Assembly (NCBI RefSeq): GCF_019711495.1
Contig: NZ_JAIGNM010000001.1
Coordinates: forward strand, 248,001 to 312,000
Origin: Qipengyuania xiamenensis
GTDB taxonomy: Bacteria; Pseudomonadota; Alphaproteobacteria; Sphingomonadales; Sphingomonadaceae
DNA length: 64,000 bases
Reading direction: 5' to 3'
Shown: piece by piece, positions 28,246-38,684 of the stretch
Position numbering within the stretch: the first letter of the stretch is position 1
Layout of the letters: every line of letters begins with the position of its first letter
Notes under the pieces: model-generated
What the model was told of the DNA's origin: nothing
The model's input: the letters and a program-made list of their open reading frames with translations, nothing else
Database searches by the model: none
Made by a program: the position numbers and the translations under genes

Positions 28246-29388
28246 TCAATTTCTAATCACGGTTGCGACCGCCTGGGCCGCAATGCCTTCGCCGCGGCCA
28301 GTAAAGCCGAGCCGTTCGGTGGTGGTCGCCTTCACCGATATGGCTCCGGTGTCAACGCCCAGAAGGTTCGCGATGCGGTCTCGCATGGCATCGCGGTGGG
28401 GGCCGATCTTAGGAGCTTCGCAGATAATGGTGAGGTCGACATTACCGGTGCGATACCCGGCTTCGTCCACCAGTTTCGCCGCGTGGGAGAGGAACTTGTC
28501 ACTGCTGGCTCCCTTCCATTGCGGATCCGATGGCGGGAAGTGACTGCCGATGTCTCCATTACCGATTGCACCCAGCAGCGCGTCGACGATCGCATGCAGC
28601 GCCACGTCGGCATCGCTGTGGCCAGCAAGCCCCTTGTCATGCTCGATCCTGATGCCGCCGAGCCACAGCTCTTCTCCAGAGACCAGCTTGTGTACGTCAT
28701 AGCCGGACCCGATCCGGACAGGGGGCAATTCCGACACGAAATCCTCCGCATAAGTCAGTTTCTTGAGGCGCTCGTCACCCTCGACAAGGGCGATACTGCC
28801 GCCCGCTGCGGCGAGCACCTGCGCATCATCGCCTGCGAGGAGATCGCCCTGCCACGCGCGATGTGCGGCCGTGATTTCTCCAAAGCGAAATGCCTGGGGA
28901 GTCTGGACGCGGCGGAGCGCATCTCGCTGGGCGCTTCCTGCCATTACCCCTGCATTGTCGACAGCAAGGCTATCGACGACCGGGAGAACCGGTATCGCCC
29001 CGGGGCGATCTTCCAGTGCATTCAGGAGACGGGATATTACCGCACGCGGCAATACGGGCCGCGCTGCGTCGTGGATCAGCACACGATCGCAATTGCCGAC
29101 CGCCGCCAGGCCGTTGGCTACAGACTGCTGGCGCGTCTCGCCGCCAGTGACGCAGGTCCAGCCATCGAGACCGGATAGTGCGGCGGCAGTGGCTTCTTCG
29201 CCGTTGTCGGGAATGACTATCACAAGCGGTGCCGCACCGGCATCCAGCAACGCCTCCACCGAATGGCGAAGCACGGGTTTACCGCGCCACTTGGCAAACT
29301 GTTTGGGCAGCGGCTGGCCTGCCCGCATACCCTTGCCGGCAGCGACGACGACCGCTGAAAACGGGGGGAGGGGGGAGGTGTCCTGCAT
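28246..29388 (-). CDS. ispDF: Bifunctional IspD/IspF
   Basis: Performs two steps of the MEP isoprenoid pathway: CDP-methylerythritol formation (IspD, N-terminal; VVVAAGKGMRAG for nucleotide binding) and methylerythritol cyclodiphosphate synthesis (IspF, C-terminal from about residue 224; IGSGYDVHKL with metal Asp and His, and the second metal His in AGHSDADV). 380 residues; fusion is common in alphaproteobacteria. Start at 29388. It is divergent from dusB. Confidence 0.96.
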   Translation of the reverse strand: MQDTSPLPPFSAVVVAAGKGMRAGQPLPKQFAKWRGKPVLRHSVEALLDAGAAPLVIVIPDNGEEATAAALSGLDGWTCVTGGETRQQSVANGLAAVGNCDRVLIHDAARPVLPRAVISRLLNALEDRPGAIPVLPVVDSLAVDNAGVMAGSAQRDALRRVQTPQAFRFGEITAAHRAWQGDLLAGDDAQVLAAAGGSIALVEGDERLKKLTYAEDFVSELPPVRIGSGYDVHKLVSGEELWLGGIRIEHDKGLAGHSDADVALHAIVDALLGAIGNGDIGSHFPPSDPQWKGASSDKFLSHAAKLVDEAGYRTGNVDLTIICEAPKIGPHRDAMRDRIANLLGVDTGAISVKATTTERLGFTGRGEGIAAQAVATVIRN

Positions 29389-29469
29389 AGCTATGCCGCG
29401 CGCTAGCCGCTTGCTGTTTGCGCTGCAACGCACTATGTGCCTGCCCAATATTTAGGCACATCTCCAGTC

Positions 29470-30489
29470 ATGACCGAGCAACCAACTCCTCCGGCGCCTC
29501 CGAAGCCGATCCAGATCGGCAATGTCGCCATCGATACGCCAGTTATCCTGGCGCCCATGACGGGCGTCACGGACCTGCCGTTTCGCAAGCTGGTGCGCAA
29601 ATACGGCTCGGGCCTCAACGTCACCGAGATGATCGCCAGCGAAGCGGCCATCCGCGAAACGCGTCAGTCGGTCCAGAAGGCGGCGTGGGACCCGATCGAA
29701 GAGCCGGTTTCCATGCAGCTGGTGGGTTGCGACCCTGCAAGCATGGCGGAAGCTGCCAAGCTGCAGCAGGGGAATGGCGCCGACATCATCGATATCAATT
29801 TCGGTTGTCCGGTTCGCAAGGTCGTCGGCCAGCTCGCTGGTTCGGCCCTGATGCGCGAAGTAGGCCTCGCCACCAAGCTCATGAAAGCGACCGTCAAGGC
29901 AGTGGATGTGCCGGTAACCGTGAAGATGCGGATGGGCTGGGATCATGCTGATCTCAACGCCCCCGAACTGGCCCGGATTGCCGAGGACCTTGGCGTCAAG
30001 ATGGTCACGGTCCACGGCCGCACGCGTAACCAGATGTACAAGGGCAGCGCGGACTGGGAATTCATCCGCAAGGTGAAGGACGCGGTCTCCATTCCCGTCA
30101 TCGTCAATGGCGATATCTGCACGATCGAAGATGCCGGAAAGGCGCTCGAGCAATCGGGTGCAGACGGTTTGATGATCGGACGCGGTGCCTACGGCAAGCC
30201 ATGGCTGCTCGCGCAGGTCATGCACTGGTGGCGTACTGGCGAAAAGCTCGAGAGCCCGAGCTTCGATGAACAGTACGAGGTGGTCGTCGAACATTACCGC
30301 GACATGCTCGAACTTTATGGCGAGCAGGTCGGTGTAAAGATCGCTCGCAAGCACCTTGGCTGGTACACCAAGGGAATGCACGGGTCGGCTGAATTCCGGA
30401 ACCGGGTTAACTTCGTCGACAATGCTCCTGAAGTTCTTGAAGAACTTGAGCGTTTCTACGAACCCTTCCTCCATCGGCGTGCGGCGTGA
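29470..30489 (+). CDS. dusB: tRNA-dihydrouridine synthase DusB
   Basis: FMN enzyme that reduces uridines in the tRNA D-loop. 339 residues. The FMN-binding TIM barrel begins with [12 protein letters not shown] and the catalytic Cys lies in NFGCPVRKV. Its position ahead of ntrBC is the classic nifR3-ntrB-ntrC order. The ntrB GTG overlaps its stop (GTGA), so translation is coupled. A GTG at 29437 is an alternative start. Confidence 0.95.
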   Translation: MTEQPTPPAPPKPIQIGNVAIDTPVILAPMTGVTDLPFRKLVRKYGSGLNVTEMIASEAAIRETRQSVQKAAWDPIEEPVSMQLVGCDPASMAEAAKLQQGNGADIIDINFGCPVRKVVGQLAGSALMREVGLATKLMKATVKAVDVPVTVKMRMGWDHADLNAPELARIAEDLGVKMVTVHGRTRNQMYKGSADWEFIRKVKDAVSIPVIVNGDICTIEDAGKALEQSGADGLMIGRGAYGKPWLLAQVMHWWRTGEKLESPSFDEQYEVVVEHYRDMLELYGEQVGVKIARKHLGWYTKGMHGSAEFRNRVNFVDNAPEVLEELERFYEPFLHRRAA

Positions 30490-31556
30490 ATGAACCCTCT
30501 GCCGCGCCTGATGCGGCGGCCCAGATATCCGGGCTGATTTTTGCCGTGCTCCTGCTGGACCAGCAGGACCGGATCGTCGAGGCCAATGCCGCTGCGGAGG
30601 AATTGCTTGGGCGCAGTGCCCACAGATTGCTCGGCAAAGCGCTGGGTGAAATCATCGACTTCGACAATGATCGGCTGCGCGACAGCATCCAGCAGTGCGA
30701 AGTCCAGGTGATCGCGCGGGGTATTGCCGTCGATACGGGCCAGGGCGTGAGACGGGTGAACATCACCAGTTCTCCGATGCACAGCCACCCGGGATGGCGC
30801 GTAGTCACCCTTTCCGAGGTCGGACAGGACGACAATCAATCTGATGACGAGGAGCGTGTCGAACTGCGCGCGCCCGCAGTACTCGCCCATGAAATCAAGA
30901 ACCCCCTGTCCGCTATCCGGGGGGCGAGCCAGCTTCTTGCCCGCCGTGCGTCGGAAAAGGATCGCCCGCTTGCGACCATGATCGAAGGCGAGGTCGACCG
31001 TATCGCGCAATTGATCGACCGGATGCAGCAACTCGGCAGCCGGAAGGAAGTCGTCACCGGGCCCTGCAACCTGCACGAGGCCATTCGCAATGCCATGGCG
31101 ACAGTTCGCGCTGGCCGCGAGGATGGCTGCGAACTCGCCGAGGAATTCGATCCCTCGCTCCCGCCGGTGGAGGCGGATCAAGGCGCGCTCGAACAGGTGC
31201 TCATCAACCTGCTCGCCAATGCTTGTGATGCCTGTAGCGGGCAGGAAGACGCAAAAGTCGTCGTTCGGACCCGATTTGTGAGCGGCCTCAGTTTTACGGC
31301 AATCAGGCTGGGCAAGGCCACACGTCTCCCGATCGAAATCAGTGTAATCGACCCGGGGCCCGGCCTGCCTCCCGAACTGAGCGACCACGTTTTCGAACCC
31401 TTCGTTTCAGGCAAGCCGCACGGTCAGGGCCTCGGCCTTGCGCTGGTCCGCAAGCTGCTGCGCGACATGGGCGGGCGTATCGCACACGAACGCAACCACG
31501 CAGCAGGGCTGACCCATTTCCGCATCAACCTTCCCGTCGCACAAGGGACGAACTGA
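30486..31556 (+). CDS. ntrB: Nitrogen regulation sensor kinase NtrB
   Basis: Cytoplasmic histidine kinase/phosphatase that controls NtrC by nitrogen status via PII. 356 residues: PAS domain (about 15-110; [16 protein letters not shown]), the H-box with the phosphorylated His in [11 protein letters not shown] (about residue 137), and a HATPase with N box LANACDAC and G boxes DPGPGLP and GQGLGLAL. Start is the GTG overlapping the dusB stop. The ntrC ATG follows after three bases. Confidence 0.94.
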   Translation: MNEPSAAPDAAAQISGLIFAVLLLDQQDRIVEANAAAEELLGRSAHRLLGKALGEIIDFDNDRLRDSIQQCEVQVIARGIAVDTGQGVRRVNITSSPMHSHPGWRVVTLSEVGQDDNQSDDEERVELRAPAVLAHEIKNPLSAIRGASQLLARRASEKDRPLATMIEGEVDRIAQLIDRMQQLGSRKEVVTGPCNLHEAIRNAMATVRAGREDGCELAEEFDPSLPPVEADQGALEQVLINLLANACDACSGQEDAKVVVRTRFVSGLSFTAIRLGKATRLPIEISVIDPGPGLPPELSDHVFEPFVSGKPHGQGLGLALVRKLLRDMGGRIAHERNHAAGLTHFRINLPVAQGTN

Positions 31557-31559
31557 GCC

Positions 31560-32975
31560 ATGACCCATTCGATCCTGCTGGTTGAAGACGATCGCGGTAT
31601 TGCGACGGTCATAACCGAGGCTCTGCGCGAAGAAGGCTATGAGGTCACCGCCTGCAGCAGGGTGAGCGAGCGCGACCGGCTGCTTGCAGAGCGCAGCTTT
31701 GACGTCATGCTGACCGACGTCATGCTCGAAGACGGCGACGGCCTCGACGCGATAGGGACCGTTCGTGCGGCCGCGCCGGACATGCCGATCATTGTCCTTT
31801 CGGCACAGAACACGCTTGATACCGCAGTGCGCGCAAGCGACAGCGAAGCCTTCGAATATTTCCCCAAGCCCTTCGATCTGGACGAGCTTTCGCAAGCCGT
31901 CCGGCAGGCGGCCGAGCGATCGCCGCGCAAGGCCGAAACGGAAGATGCGGGCGAGGGGGGACAACTCCCCCTCATCGGGCGCAGCCGGGCGATGCAGGAC
32001 GTCTACCGCATGATCACGCGGGTCCTGCGCAATGACCTGACGGTGCTGGTAACCGGCGAAAGCGGAACGGGTAAGGAACTGGTCGCAGAGGCAATCCACC
32101 AGCTGGGTTCACGGCGGACCGGACCTTTCGTCGCAGTCAACATGGCGGCAATCCCTCACGACCTCTTGGAGAGCGAGCTCTTCGGTCACGAACGCGGAGC
32201 TTTCACCGGCGCTCACGCCCAGCAGATCGGCAAGTTCGAACAGGCAAACGGGGGCACACTCTTCCTCGACGAAATCGGCGATATGCCCGCAGAGGCACAG
32301 ACGAGGCTTCTGCGTGCGCTACAGTCCGGCCGGATCCGGCGCGTTGGAGGCCGGCAGGAAATCGCAGTCGATGTCCGGATCGTTGCTGCAACCAATCGCA
32401 ATCTCGAGCCGATGATTGCCGACGGCAGGTTCCGAGAGGACCTTTTTTACCGTCTGAACGTCGTGCCCATCCACCTCCCGCCGTTGCGCGAACGCAGTCA
32501 GGATATCGGCGACCTTGCGAGGCACTTCCTCACACAGGCGGTGGACGAGGGCCTCCCGCGACACACTCTCAGCGACGAGGCTGTCCAAGCGCTCGAAAGC
32601 CATGTCTGGCGCGGAAACGTGCGCGAGTTGCGCAATGTGGTATTCCGCTTGGCGCTGCTTGCCCGCGACAGCCAGATCGATGCGCAAACGGTGGCGGACG
32701 TGCTTCCTTCGAATCCCGCCGGTTCGAAAGAGGAGGGTCCGGATGGCTTCGAAGCCGCTCTGACCGGCTGGCTTGACGAACAACGTCCTTCCGCCGGCAC
32801 GCTTTACCATGGTGCACTCGCCGCTTTTGAAAAGCCTCTATTCGAACACGCCTTGCGCGAAACCGACGGTAATCAGCTGCGCGCAGCACAGCTACTCGGG
32901 ATCAACCGGAACACCCTGCGGAAGCGTTTGTGCGACCTCGAAATCGAGCCGGAACGGTTTGCCCGGCGTCGTTAG
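31560..32975 (+). CDS. ntrC: NtrC-family sigma-54 activator
   Basis: Response regulator activating sigma-54 promoters of nitrogen assimilation genes. 471 residues: receiver (phospho-acceptor Asp53), AAA+ domain with Walker A GESGTGKE and an intact GAFTGA loop for sigma-54 contact, and a Fis-type helix-turn-helix near the end (AQLLGINRNTLRKRL). It is co-transcribed with ntrB. Confidence 0.95.
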   Translation: MTHSILLVEDDRGIATVITEALREEGYEVTACSRVSERDRLLAERSFDVMLTDVMLEDGDGLDAIGTVRAAAPDMPIIVLSAQNTLDTAVRASDSEAFEYFPKPFDLDELSQAVRQAAERSPRKAETEDAGEGGQLPLIGRSRAMQDVYRMITRVLRNDLTVLVTGESGTGKELVAEAIHQLGSRRTGPFVAVNMAAIPHDLLESELFGHERGAFTGAHAQQIGKFEQANGGTLFLDEIGDMPAEAQTRLLRALQSGRIRRVGGRQEIAVDVRIVAATNRNLEPMIADGRFREDLFYRLNVVPIHLPPLRERSQDIGDLARHFLTQAVDEGLPRHTLSDEAVQALESHVWRGNVRELRNVVFRLALLARDSQIDAQTVADVLPSNPAGSKEEGPDGFEAALTGWLDEQRPSAGTLYHGALAAFEKPLFEHALRETDGNQLRAAQLLGINRNTLRKRLCDLEIEPERFARRR

Positions 32976-33036
32976 CAGGCGGCTCGTCGATTTTATGCTT
33001 GCAAAAATGCAACAGTAACGATGTAAGGCTGCCACG

Positions 33037-35277
33037 ATGGCGACGCAGGCAGCTCCCCAGGCACGACGCACACCACGTTGGTGGCGCAAGTTCGTTGTCG
33101 CCTCGCGTAGGGCGAATTTCTTCACCGTCGTCGAGATCATGGCTGCGGTCGCCTTCCTCACGATGGTAGGCGCTACCTGGGCTGCATTCACGACCGCACC
33201 ACCTACCGGACAATTGCTGCCGAGCAGGCAGGTTGCGGTCCTGCTGATCGGCACGCTTATCCCGGCCATGGCGCTGCTCGTCCTTGCAGGTCGTCGCCTG
33301 GCGCTACGAAGGGCAGCTGGCAGCACTGCGCGTCTGCATGTCCGACTGGTTTTCTTCTTTTCGATGATTGCAGCCGTACCGACGCTGCTCGTCTCGGCTT
33401 TTGCAGCGGTGCTCTTCCAGTCCGGGGTGGATTTCTGGTTCTCCGACAACTCGCGTGGGCTGATGGAGAACGCAAACCAGCTTGCGGAAAGGTATTATGA
33501 GGAAAACCAGCTGGACCTCGCCCAAGAGACCATCTCGATGGCAATGGACATGCGGCTACTGCTGCAGCAGGTGTCGGTAACCGATCCAGACTTTCCCTTG
33601 GTCTACGAGTACCAGGCGCAGCCGAGAGACGTTTTCGAGAGTGCGATAATTCAGGTGCTTCCAGATGGCAGCGCCCGCACTGCAGTCGTTTACGGGATTA
33701 CCGAAGAAAGCGATCCGGTCGGGTTCACCGAGGAAAGCCTCAATGGCCTCCGCCGCGGCGAGCAGGTTGCCGTGCGTGGCAGCCCCGAACGAATTGAGGC
33801 CCTTGCGCCGATCGACCGGACGGCCGGAATCTATCTGTATACGGCTCGCAATGCGGAGGCGGTCAGTTTCCGAAGCTGGGAAAGTGCGCGTTCGATCTCG
33901 ACTGCCTATGACGAGCTCACCAAGCGCGCGCGGGCACTGCAACTGCGCTTCAACCTCGCCTTGTTCTTTGTCAGCCTCGCGTTGGTCGGAATAGCCGTTT
34001 GGTTCGCCTTGCGTTTCGCTGACAGGCAGGTGGAACCGCTTACCGATCTGGTTGCGGCGGCCCGCAAGGTGGGTGCAGGCAACTTTGCGCTTCGTGTTGA
34101 AGGTCGCACCGGCGCCGATGAGATCGGCCTTCTCAACCGCGCATTTAACCGCATGACGGCCCAGATCGAAAAGCAGACCGATGCTCTTGTCTCTGCCAAT
34201 AGCGAGCTGGAAGACCGCCGCAGCTTTATCGAAGCCGTTCTGGAATCGGTCAGTGCCGGTGTGATCACCATCGACGGGCAGCGCCGCGTCCTACTTATGA
34301 ATGCGCCGGCGCAGTCCACTCTTCTCGAAGGAGGGGAGGGGGCAGAACACCCCGAGACACTCGACGAAATGGCGCCCCAGATCGCCGTAATGGTCGAGGC
34401 CGGTCTCGAGCGCGGGGTGGTCAGCCATTCGCGCCGTGGAGAATTGATGACCCTCGCCGTGAAGCTGGTTCCCGAAGGCGACGGGTATGTGATCACTTTC
34501 GAGGACATCACCCGCCAGTTGCTCGATCAGCGGCAGGCTGCTTGGTCGGACGTTGCGCGGCGTATCGCGCACGAAATCAAGAACCCGCTGACGCCGATCC
34601 AGCTTGCGACCGAAAGGCTCAAGCGGCGCTATCGCAAGCAGATCGAAAAAGATGGCGAGTTGTTCGACGAGCTGACCAGCACCATCGTGCGACAGGTCGG
34701 CGATCTCAGGAAGATGGTCGATGAATTCTCCAGCTTCGCCAGACTGCCCAAGCCCGTCTTCCGCCCGGAAGATGCGCTCGACCTGATCCGTCAGTCGCTC
34801 TTCCTGCAGGAAGTCGCCAACCCCGATATCAACTACGGCCTGACCACCGAGATCGAAGGTCCGCTCAAGATCCAGGCGGACCGTCACCAGCTGGGTCAGG
34901 CGGTCACGAACATTCTCAAGAACGCCGCCGAAGCCATCGAAGCGCGCGCCGCGCAGGCGGAGGCCGATTACCGCGGGCGGATCGCTGTCGAGGTAACGGA
35001 AGACGACCACGCGATAATGGTCGCCGTCACGGACAACGGCATTGGCCTGCCGCAGGATCGCGAGCGGATCATGGAGCCTTATGTTACGACGCGCGAGAAG
35101 GGCACCGGCCTCGGCCTCGCAATCGTGAACAAGATCGTTGAAGAACATGGCGGGGAAATGAGCTTTTCCGCCGTCGAAGGTGGCGGAACCCGGGTGATCC
35201 TGCGCTTTGCCAGGGACCCTCATGGCAAGCCGCCTGAAAATACCGAACAGAACGCCGCAGAAAGAACGGGAAGCTGA
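33037..35277 (+). CDS. ntrY: NtrY transmembrane histidine kinase
   Basis: Membrane sensor kinase of 746 residues paired with NtrX. Order: about three N-terminal TM segments (roughly residues 30-120), a periplasmic domain, another TM near 310-330, a HAMP domain, a PAS domain (about 395-480), the H-box ([15 protein letters not shown]) and a HATPase (TDNGIGLPQ; GTGLGLAI). It probably senses extracytoplasmic nitrogen or redox state. ntrX follows after two bases. Confidence 0.93.
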   Translation: MATQAAPQARRTPRWWRKFVVASRRANFFTVVEIMAAVAFLTMVGATWAAFTTAPPTGQLLPSRQVAVLLIGTLIPAMALLVLAGRRLALRRAAGSTARLHVRLVFFFSMIAAVPTLLVSAFAAVLFQSGVDFWFSDNSRGLMENANQLAERYYEENQLDLAQETISMAMDMRLLLQQVSVTDPDFPLVYEYQAQPRDVFESAIIQVLPDGSARTAVVYGITEESDPVGFTEESLNGLRRGEQVAVRGSPERIEALAPIDRTAGIYLYTARNAEAVSFRSWESARSISTAYDELTKRARALQLRFNLALFFVSLALVGIAVWFALRFADRQVEPLTDLVAAARKVGAGNFALRVEGRTGADEIGLLNRAFNRMTAQIEKQTDALVSANSELEDRRSFIEAVLESVSAGVITIDGQRRVLLMNAPAQSTLLEGGEGAEHPETLDEMAPQIAVMVEAGLERGVVSHSRRGELMTLAVKLVPEGDGYVITFEDITRQLLDQRQAAWSDVARRIAHEIKNPLTPIQLATERLKRRYRKQIEKDGELFDELTSTIVRQVGDLRKMVDEFSSFARLPKPVFRPEDALDLIRQSLFLQEVANPDINYGLTTEIEGPLKIQADRHQLGQAVTNILKNAAEAIEARAAQAEADYRGRIAVEVTEDDHAIMVAVTDNGIGLPQDRERIMEPYVTTREKGTGLGLAIVNKIVEEHGGEMSFSAVEGGGTRVILRFARDPHGKPPENTEQNAAERTGS

Positions 35278-35279
35278 AT

Positions 35280-36662
35280 ATGGCTCTGGATATCCTCATC
35301 GTCGACGACGAACGCGACATTCGCGAACTGGTTGCAGGGGTCTTGAGCGATGAAGGCTACGAATGCCGGACGGCGGCCGACAGTGTCTCCGCGCTCGATG
35401 CGGTAGACGAGAAGCGGCCGAGTCTCGTACTACTTGACGTCTGGCTGCACGGAAGTCCGATGGACGGGCTCGAAGTTCTCGACGCGATCAAATTGCGCGA
35501 GCCGGAACTGCCCGTCATCATTTTCTCGGGCCACGGCAATATCGATACGGCTGTGTCGGCCGTCAGCCGCGGCGCGATGGATTTCATCGAGAAGCCGTTC
35601 GAAGCAGAACGCCTGCTGCACCTGGTCGAACGCGCAACCGAAACGGAAAGCCTGCGCCGCGAGAACTCGCGCCTGCGCGAAAGAACCAATGAGAGCGGCG
35701 AGTTCACCGGTAATTCGGCCGCCATCAACAACGTCCGAGCGACGCTGAAGCGCGTGGCATCTACGGGTAGCCGCGTCTTGATCTCCGGCCCTGCGGGTTC
35801 CGGAAAGGAGGTTGCCGCCCGCCTGCTGCACAGCTGGTCGACACGCGGCGACAAGCCCTTCGTCACCGTCAATTCGGCCCGGATCACCCCTGAACGGTTC
35901 GAAGAAGAACTCTTCGGCGAAGAGGCGGATGGCAAGCTGGTCCGGCCGGGCCTTCTGGAAACCGCCGACGGCGGCACGCTCTATCTCGACGAAGTAGCCG
36001 ACATGCCGATGTCGACACAGGCTCGTATCTTGCGTGTCCTGACCGAACAAAGCTTCGTCCGGGTAGGGGGCAACCGACAGGTCGGCGTCGATGTCCGCGT
36101 GATCTCCTCCACTGCCCGCGATCTAGCGAAGGAGATGGAAGAGAAGAATTTCCGCGAGGACTTGTTCTACCGTCTCAACGTCGTGCCGGTCGAAATCCCG
36201 TCGCTTGCCGAGCGGCGTGACGATATTCCCGCCCTGGCCGAGTATTTCTTCGCTCGCTACGCAACCGAGCAGGGCTTGCGACCGCCGAAGATCAGTGAGG
36301 AAGCCATGGCTGCACTTCAGGCCTATGACTGGCCCGGAAATGTGCGCCAGCTGAGGAACGTGGTTGAACGGACCATCATCCTCACCCCCCGTGACCAGCT
36401 GGAAACGGTCGAGGCCGAAATGCTCTCCGAGGAAGTCACCGGAGGCAAAGTGTCCGGTACCGGGGGCATGGCTGCGTTGATGGGGGCGCCATTGCGAGAA
36501 GCGCGTGAGAGCTTCGAACGCGAATACCTGGCGATCCAGATCCGCCGTTTCTCCGGCAATATCTCCAAGACGGCGAGCTTCATCGGAATGGAACGGTCGG
36601 CTCTGCACCGGAAGCTCAAACTGCTCGGAATGGCCGAGCGAAAAGGCAGCGAGCGCAAGTAA
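35280..36662 (+). CDS. ntrX: NtrX response regulator
   Basis: Response regulator of 460 residues: receiver with Asp53, an AAA+ domain with Walker A GPAGSGKE, and a Fis-type DNA-binding tail ([17 protein letters not shown]). The GAFTGA loop of true sigma-54 activators is missing: between ELFGEE and GGTLYLDE there is only a short [15 protein letters not shown]. This matches other alphaproteobacterial NtrX and suggests it does not remodel sigma-54 in the usual way. The tandem-Hfq gene follows 166 bases later. Confidence 0.93.
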   Translation: MALDILIVDDERDIRELVAGVLSDEGYECRTAADSVSALDAVDEKRPSLVLLDVWLHGSPMDGLEVLDAIKLREPELPVIIFSGHGNIDTAVSAVSRGAMDFIEKPFEAERLLHLVERATETESLRRENSRLRERTNESGEFTGNSAAINNVRATLKRVASTGSRVLISGPAGSGKEVAARLLHSWSTRGDKPFVTVNSARITPERFEEELFGEEADGKLVRPGLLETADGGTLYLDEVADMPMSTQARILRVLTEQSFVRVGGNRQVGVDVRVISSTARDLAKEMEEKNFREDLFYRLNVVPVEIPSLAERRDDIPALAEYFFARYATEQGLRPPKISEEAMAALQAYDWPGNVRQLRNVVERTIILTPRDQLETVEAEMLSEEVTGGKVSGTGGMAALMGAPLREARESFEREYLAIQIRRFSGNISKTASFIGMERSALHRKLKLLGMAERKGSERK

Positions 36663-36828
36663 CGCGACAAGCATAGGCCGCAGGCCTGTCACATTTATTT
36701 TATTGCTAACAAGTGTCTTACACGGCACATTGCGTTTCAAATCCGGATGGAAATCTGGTGCCCGGACGCGGTGGTGGCGTCCAGATCGTCGTCCGGAACC
36801 GGGGCGGCCAACAACAGGAGACACAACG

Positions 36829-37365
36829 ATGTCTGGCGAACGCACTCTCTCGGCACGCCCGCGTCCAGCGAAAGAAACAGCCCCCAAGGGCAAGGCGCCC
36901 AGCCTGCAGGACGCATTCCTCAACTTGCTGCGTAAGGAAAAGGCACCGGTAACGGTGTTCCTCGTGAAGGGCGTGAAGCTCCAGGGCATCGTCACCTGGT
37001 TCGACAATTTTTCCATCTTGCTGCGCCGCGATGGCCAGTCGCAGCTGGTCTACAAACATGCCGTGAGCACCATCATGCCCGGCCAACCGATCGATGCCGG
37101 CCAATTCGAGAGCCAGGGCTCGAACGCGAAGCAGCGCTTGTTGCAAGACGTGTTCCTGGGCCGGGTCCGGCAGGCAGAGGCACAGGTAACAATGTTCCTG
37201 GTCAATGGCGTCATGCTGCAAGGCAAGATTGCTGCCTATGATCTTTTCTGCATGCTGCTCGAGCGCGACGGTTATGTGCAGCTGGCTTACAAGCACGCTG
37301 TATCGACGATCCAGCCTGCAACGCCGGTCGACCTGAGCGAAGACTGGGACGAGGACGACAACTGA
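36829..37365 (+). CDS. hfq: Tandem two-domain Hfq
   Basis: RNA chaperone with two Sm-like Hfq domains in one chain of 178 residues; ordinary Hfq is about 80. Domain 1 spans about residues 26-84 and domain 2 about 104-163; both keep the YKHAVST Sm2 motif, with a period of 79 residues. Domain 1 is closer to canonical Hfq (rim RKEK; WFDNF), while domain 2 differs more (rim RVRQ; AYDLF). A Pro/Lys-rich N-terminus and an acidic tail (SEDWDEDDN) flank them. Such a chain could form a ring from three rather than six subunits. Start at 36829 follows CAGGAG. hflX is coupled downstream. Confidence 0.94.
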   Translation: MSGERTLSARPRPAKETAPKGKAPSLQDAFLNLLRKEKAPVTVFLVKGVKLQGIVTWFDNFSILLRRDGQSQLVYKHAVSTIMPGQPIDAGQFESQGSNAKQRLLQDVFLGRVRQAEAQVTMFLVNGVMLQGKIAAYDLFCMLLERDGYVQLAYKHAVSTIQPATPVDLSEDWDEDDN

Positions 37366-38684
37366 TTTTCGACGACGACCTTCTGGGCGAAGTCTCGCGC
37401 GGTGCGCGGGCCCTCGTCATTTGCCCCGACATTCGCGGGCAAACCTATGATCTCGACGCAGACAGCCGTCTGAGCGAGGCCGAGGGGCTTGCGCTCGCCA
37501 TCGGCATCGAGATCGAGGACAGCTTCGTCCTTCCGGTTCGGGAAGTGCGGCCGAACCTGCTGTTCGGTGCAGGTCAGGTCGATAATATCCGTATCGCCTG
37601 CGAACAACATGAGGCCGAACTCGTTGTCGTCGACGGCGCGCTAAGCCCGATCCAGCAGCGTAACCTCGAAGAAAAGCTTTCACGCAAGGTCATCGACCGG
37701 ACGGGCCTGATCCTGGAAATTTTCGGGGAACGTGCGGCGACTGCAGAAGGTCGCCTGCAGGTCGAACTCGCACACCTGGATTACCAGCAGAGCCGGCTCG
37801 TCCGCAGCTGGACCCACCTTGAACGCCAGCGCGGCGGCTTCGGCTTCCTTGGCGGACCCGGTGAGACCCAGATCGAGGCCGACCGCCGGATGATCCGCCA
37901 GCGCATGGGCAGGCTGCGCAAGGAACTCGAACAAGTCCGCAAGACGCGCGGGCTGCATCGTGAACGGCGCGAGAGGGCACCCTGGCCGGTCGTTGCGTTG
38001 GTAGGCTATACCAATGCCGGCAAGTCGACACTGTTCAACAGGCTGACCGGCGCCGAAGTCATGGCCGAAGACCTGCTGTTCGCTACTCTCGATCCGACGA
38101 TGCGGGCCATTTCGCTGCCCGGTGTCGAGAAAGCCATCCTGTCGGATACGGTCGGCTTCATCTCGGATTTGCCGACGCAGCTCGTCGCCGCCTTCCGCGC
38201 GACGCTTGAAGAGGTGACTGCTGCCGACGTCATTTGCCACGTCAGGGATATCTCCAATCCCTCGGCCGAGGCGCAGAAGGCCCAGGTCCTTCGGGTCCTG
38301 AAAGACCTCGAGGTCATCGACGGCGAAGATGGGGCGTCCAGCATTCCGATCCTCGAGGTCTGGAACAAGTGGGACTTGCTTGACGAAGAACGAGCGGCAG
38401 ATCTGAAACCTCAGGTCGAAATGAGCGAAGATATCGTTCTCACCTCTGCACTGAGCGGCGAGGGTGTTCCCGAACTTCTCGAACGCCTCGGCGATATGTT
38501 GACCGCCAAGGCGTCGGTTCATGAATTCGAACTGCCGGTGAGCGATGGGCGGCGAATTGCCTGGCTGCACGCACACGGCGAAATTCTGTCCGAGGAAGAT
38601 GCAGGCGAGGGCGAGGATGGCCCGATGCGCAAGTTCGTGGTGAGGCTCAACCCCAAGGAACTCGGCCAGTTCGAGACCCTATGA
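37362..38684 (+). CDS. hflX: GTPase HflX, probable CTG start
   Basis: Ribosome-associated GTPase that splits or rescues stalled ribosomes. About 440 residues. An N-terminal HflX domain precedes the glycine-rich linker [13 protein letters not shown] and the G domain (G1 [10 protein letters not shown]3 DTVG; G4 NKWD). The first in-frame ATG/GTG/TTG is the GTG at 37545, but codons before it encode conserved HflX residues ([21 protein letters not shown]). The likely start is CTG at 37362, overlapping the hfq stop (CTGA) with GAGG seven bases upstream; ATT at 37365 is an alternative. Its 3' end overlaps the convergent mazG stop. Confidence 0.9.
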   Translation: MIFDDDLLGEVSRGARALVICPDIRGQTYDLDADSRLSEAEGLALAIGIEIEDSFVLPVREVRPNLLFGAGQVDNIRIACEQHEAELVVVDGALSPIQQRNLEEKLSRKVIDRTGLILEIFGERAATAEGRLQVELAHLDYQQSRLVRSWTHLERQRGGFGFLGGPGETQIEADRRMIRQRMGRLRKELEQVRKTRGLHRERRERAPWPVVALVGYTNAGKSTLFNRLTGAEVMAEDLLFATLDPTMRAISLPGVEKAILSDTVGFISDLPTQLVAAFRATLEEVTAADVICHVRDISNPSAEAQKAQVLRVLKDLEVIDGEDGASSIPILEVWNKWDLLDEERAADLKPQVEMSEDIVLTSALSGEGVPELLERLGDMLTAKASVHEFELPVSDGRRIAWLHAHGEILSEEDAGEGEDGPMRKFVVRLNPKELGQFETL

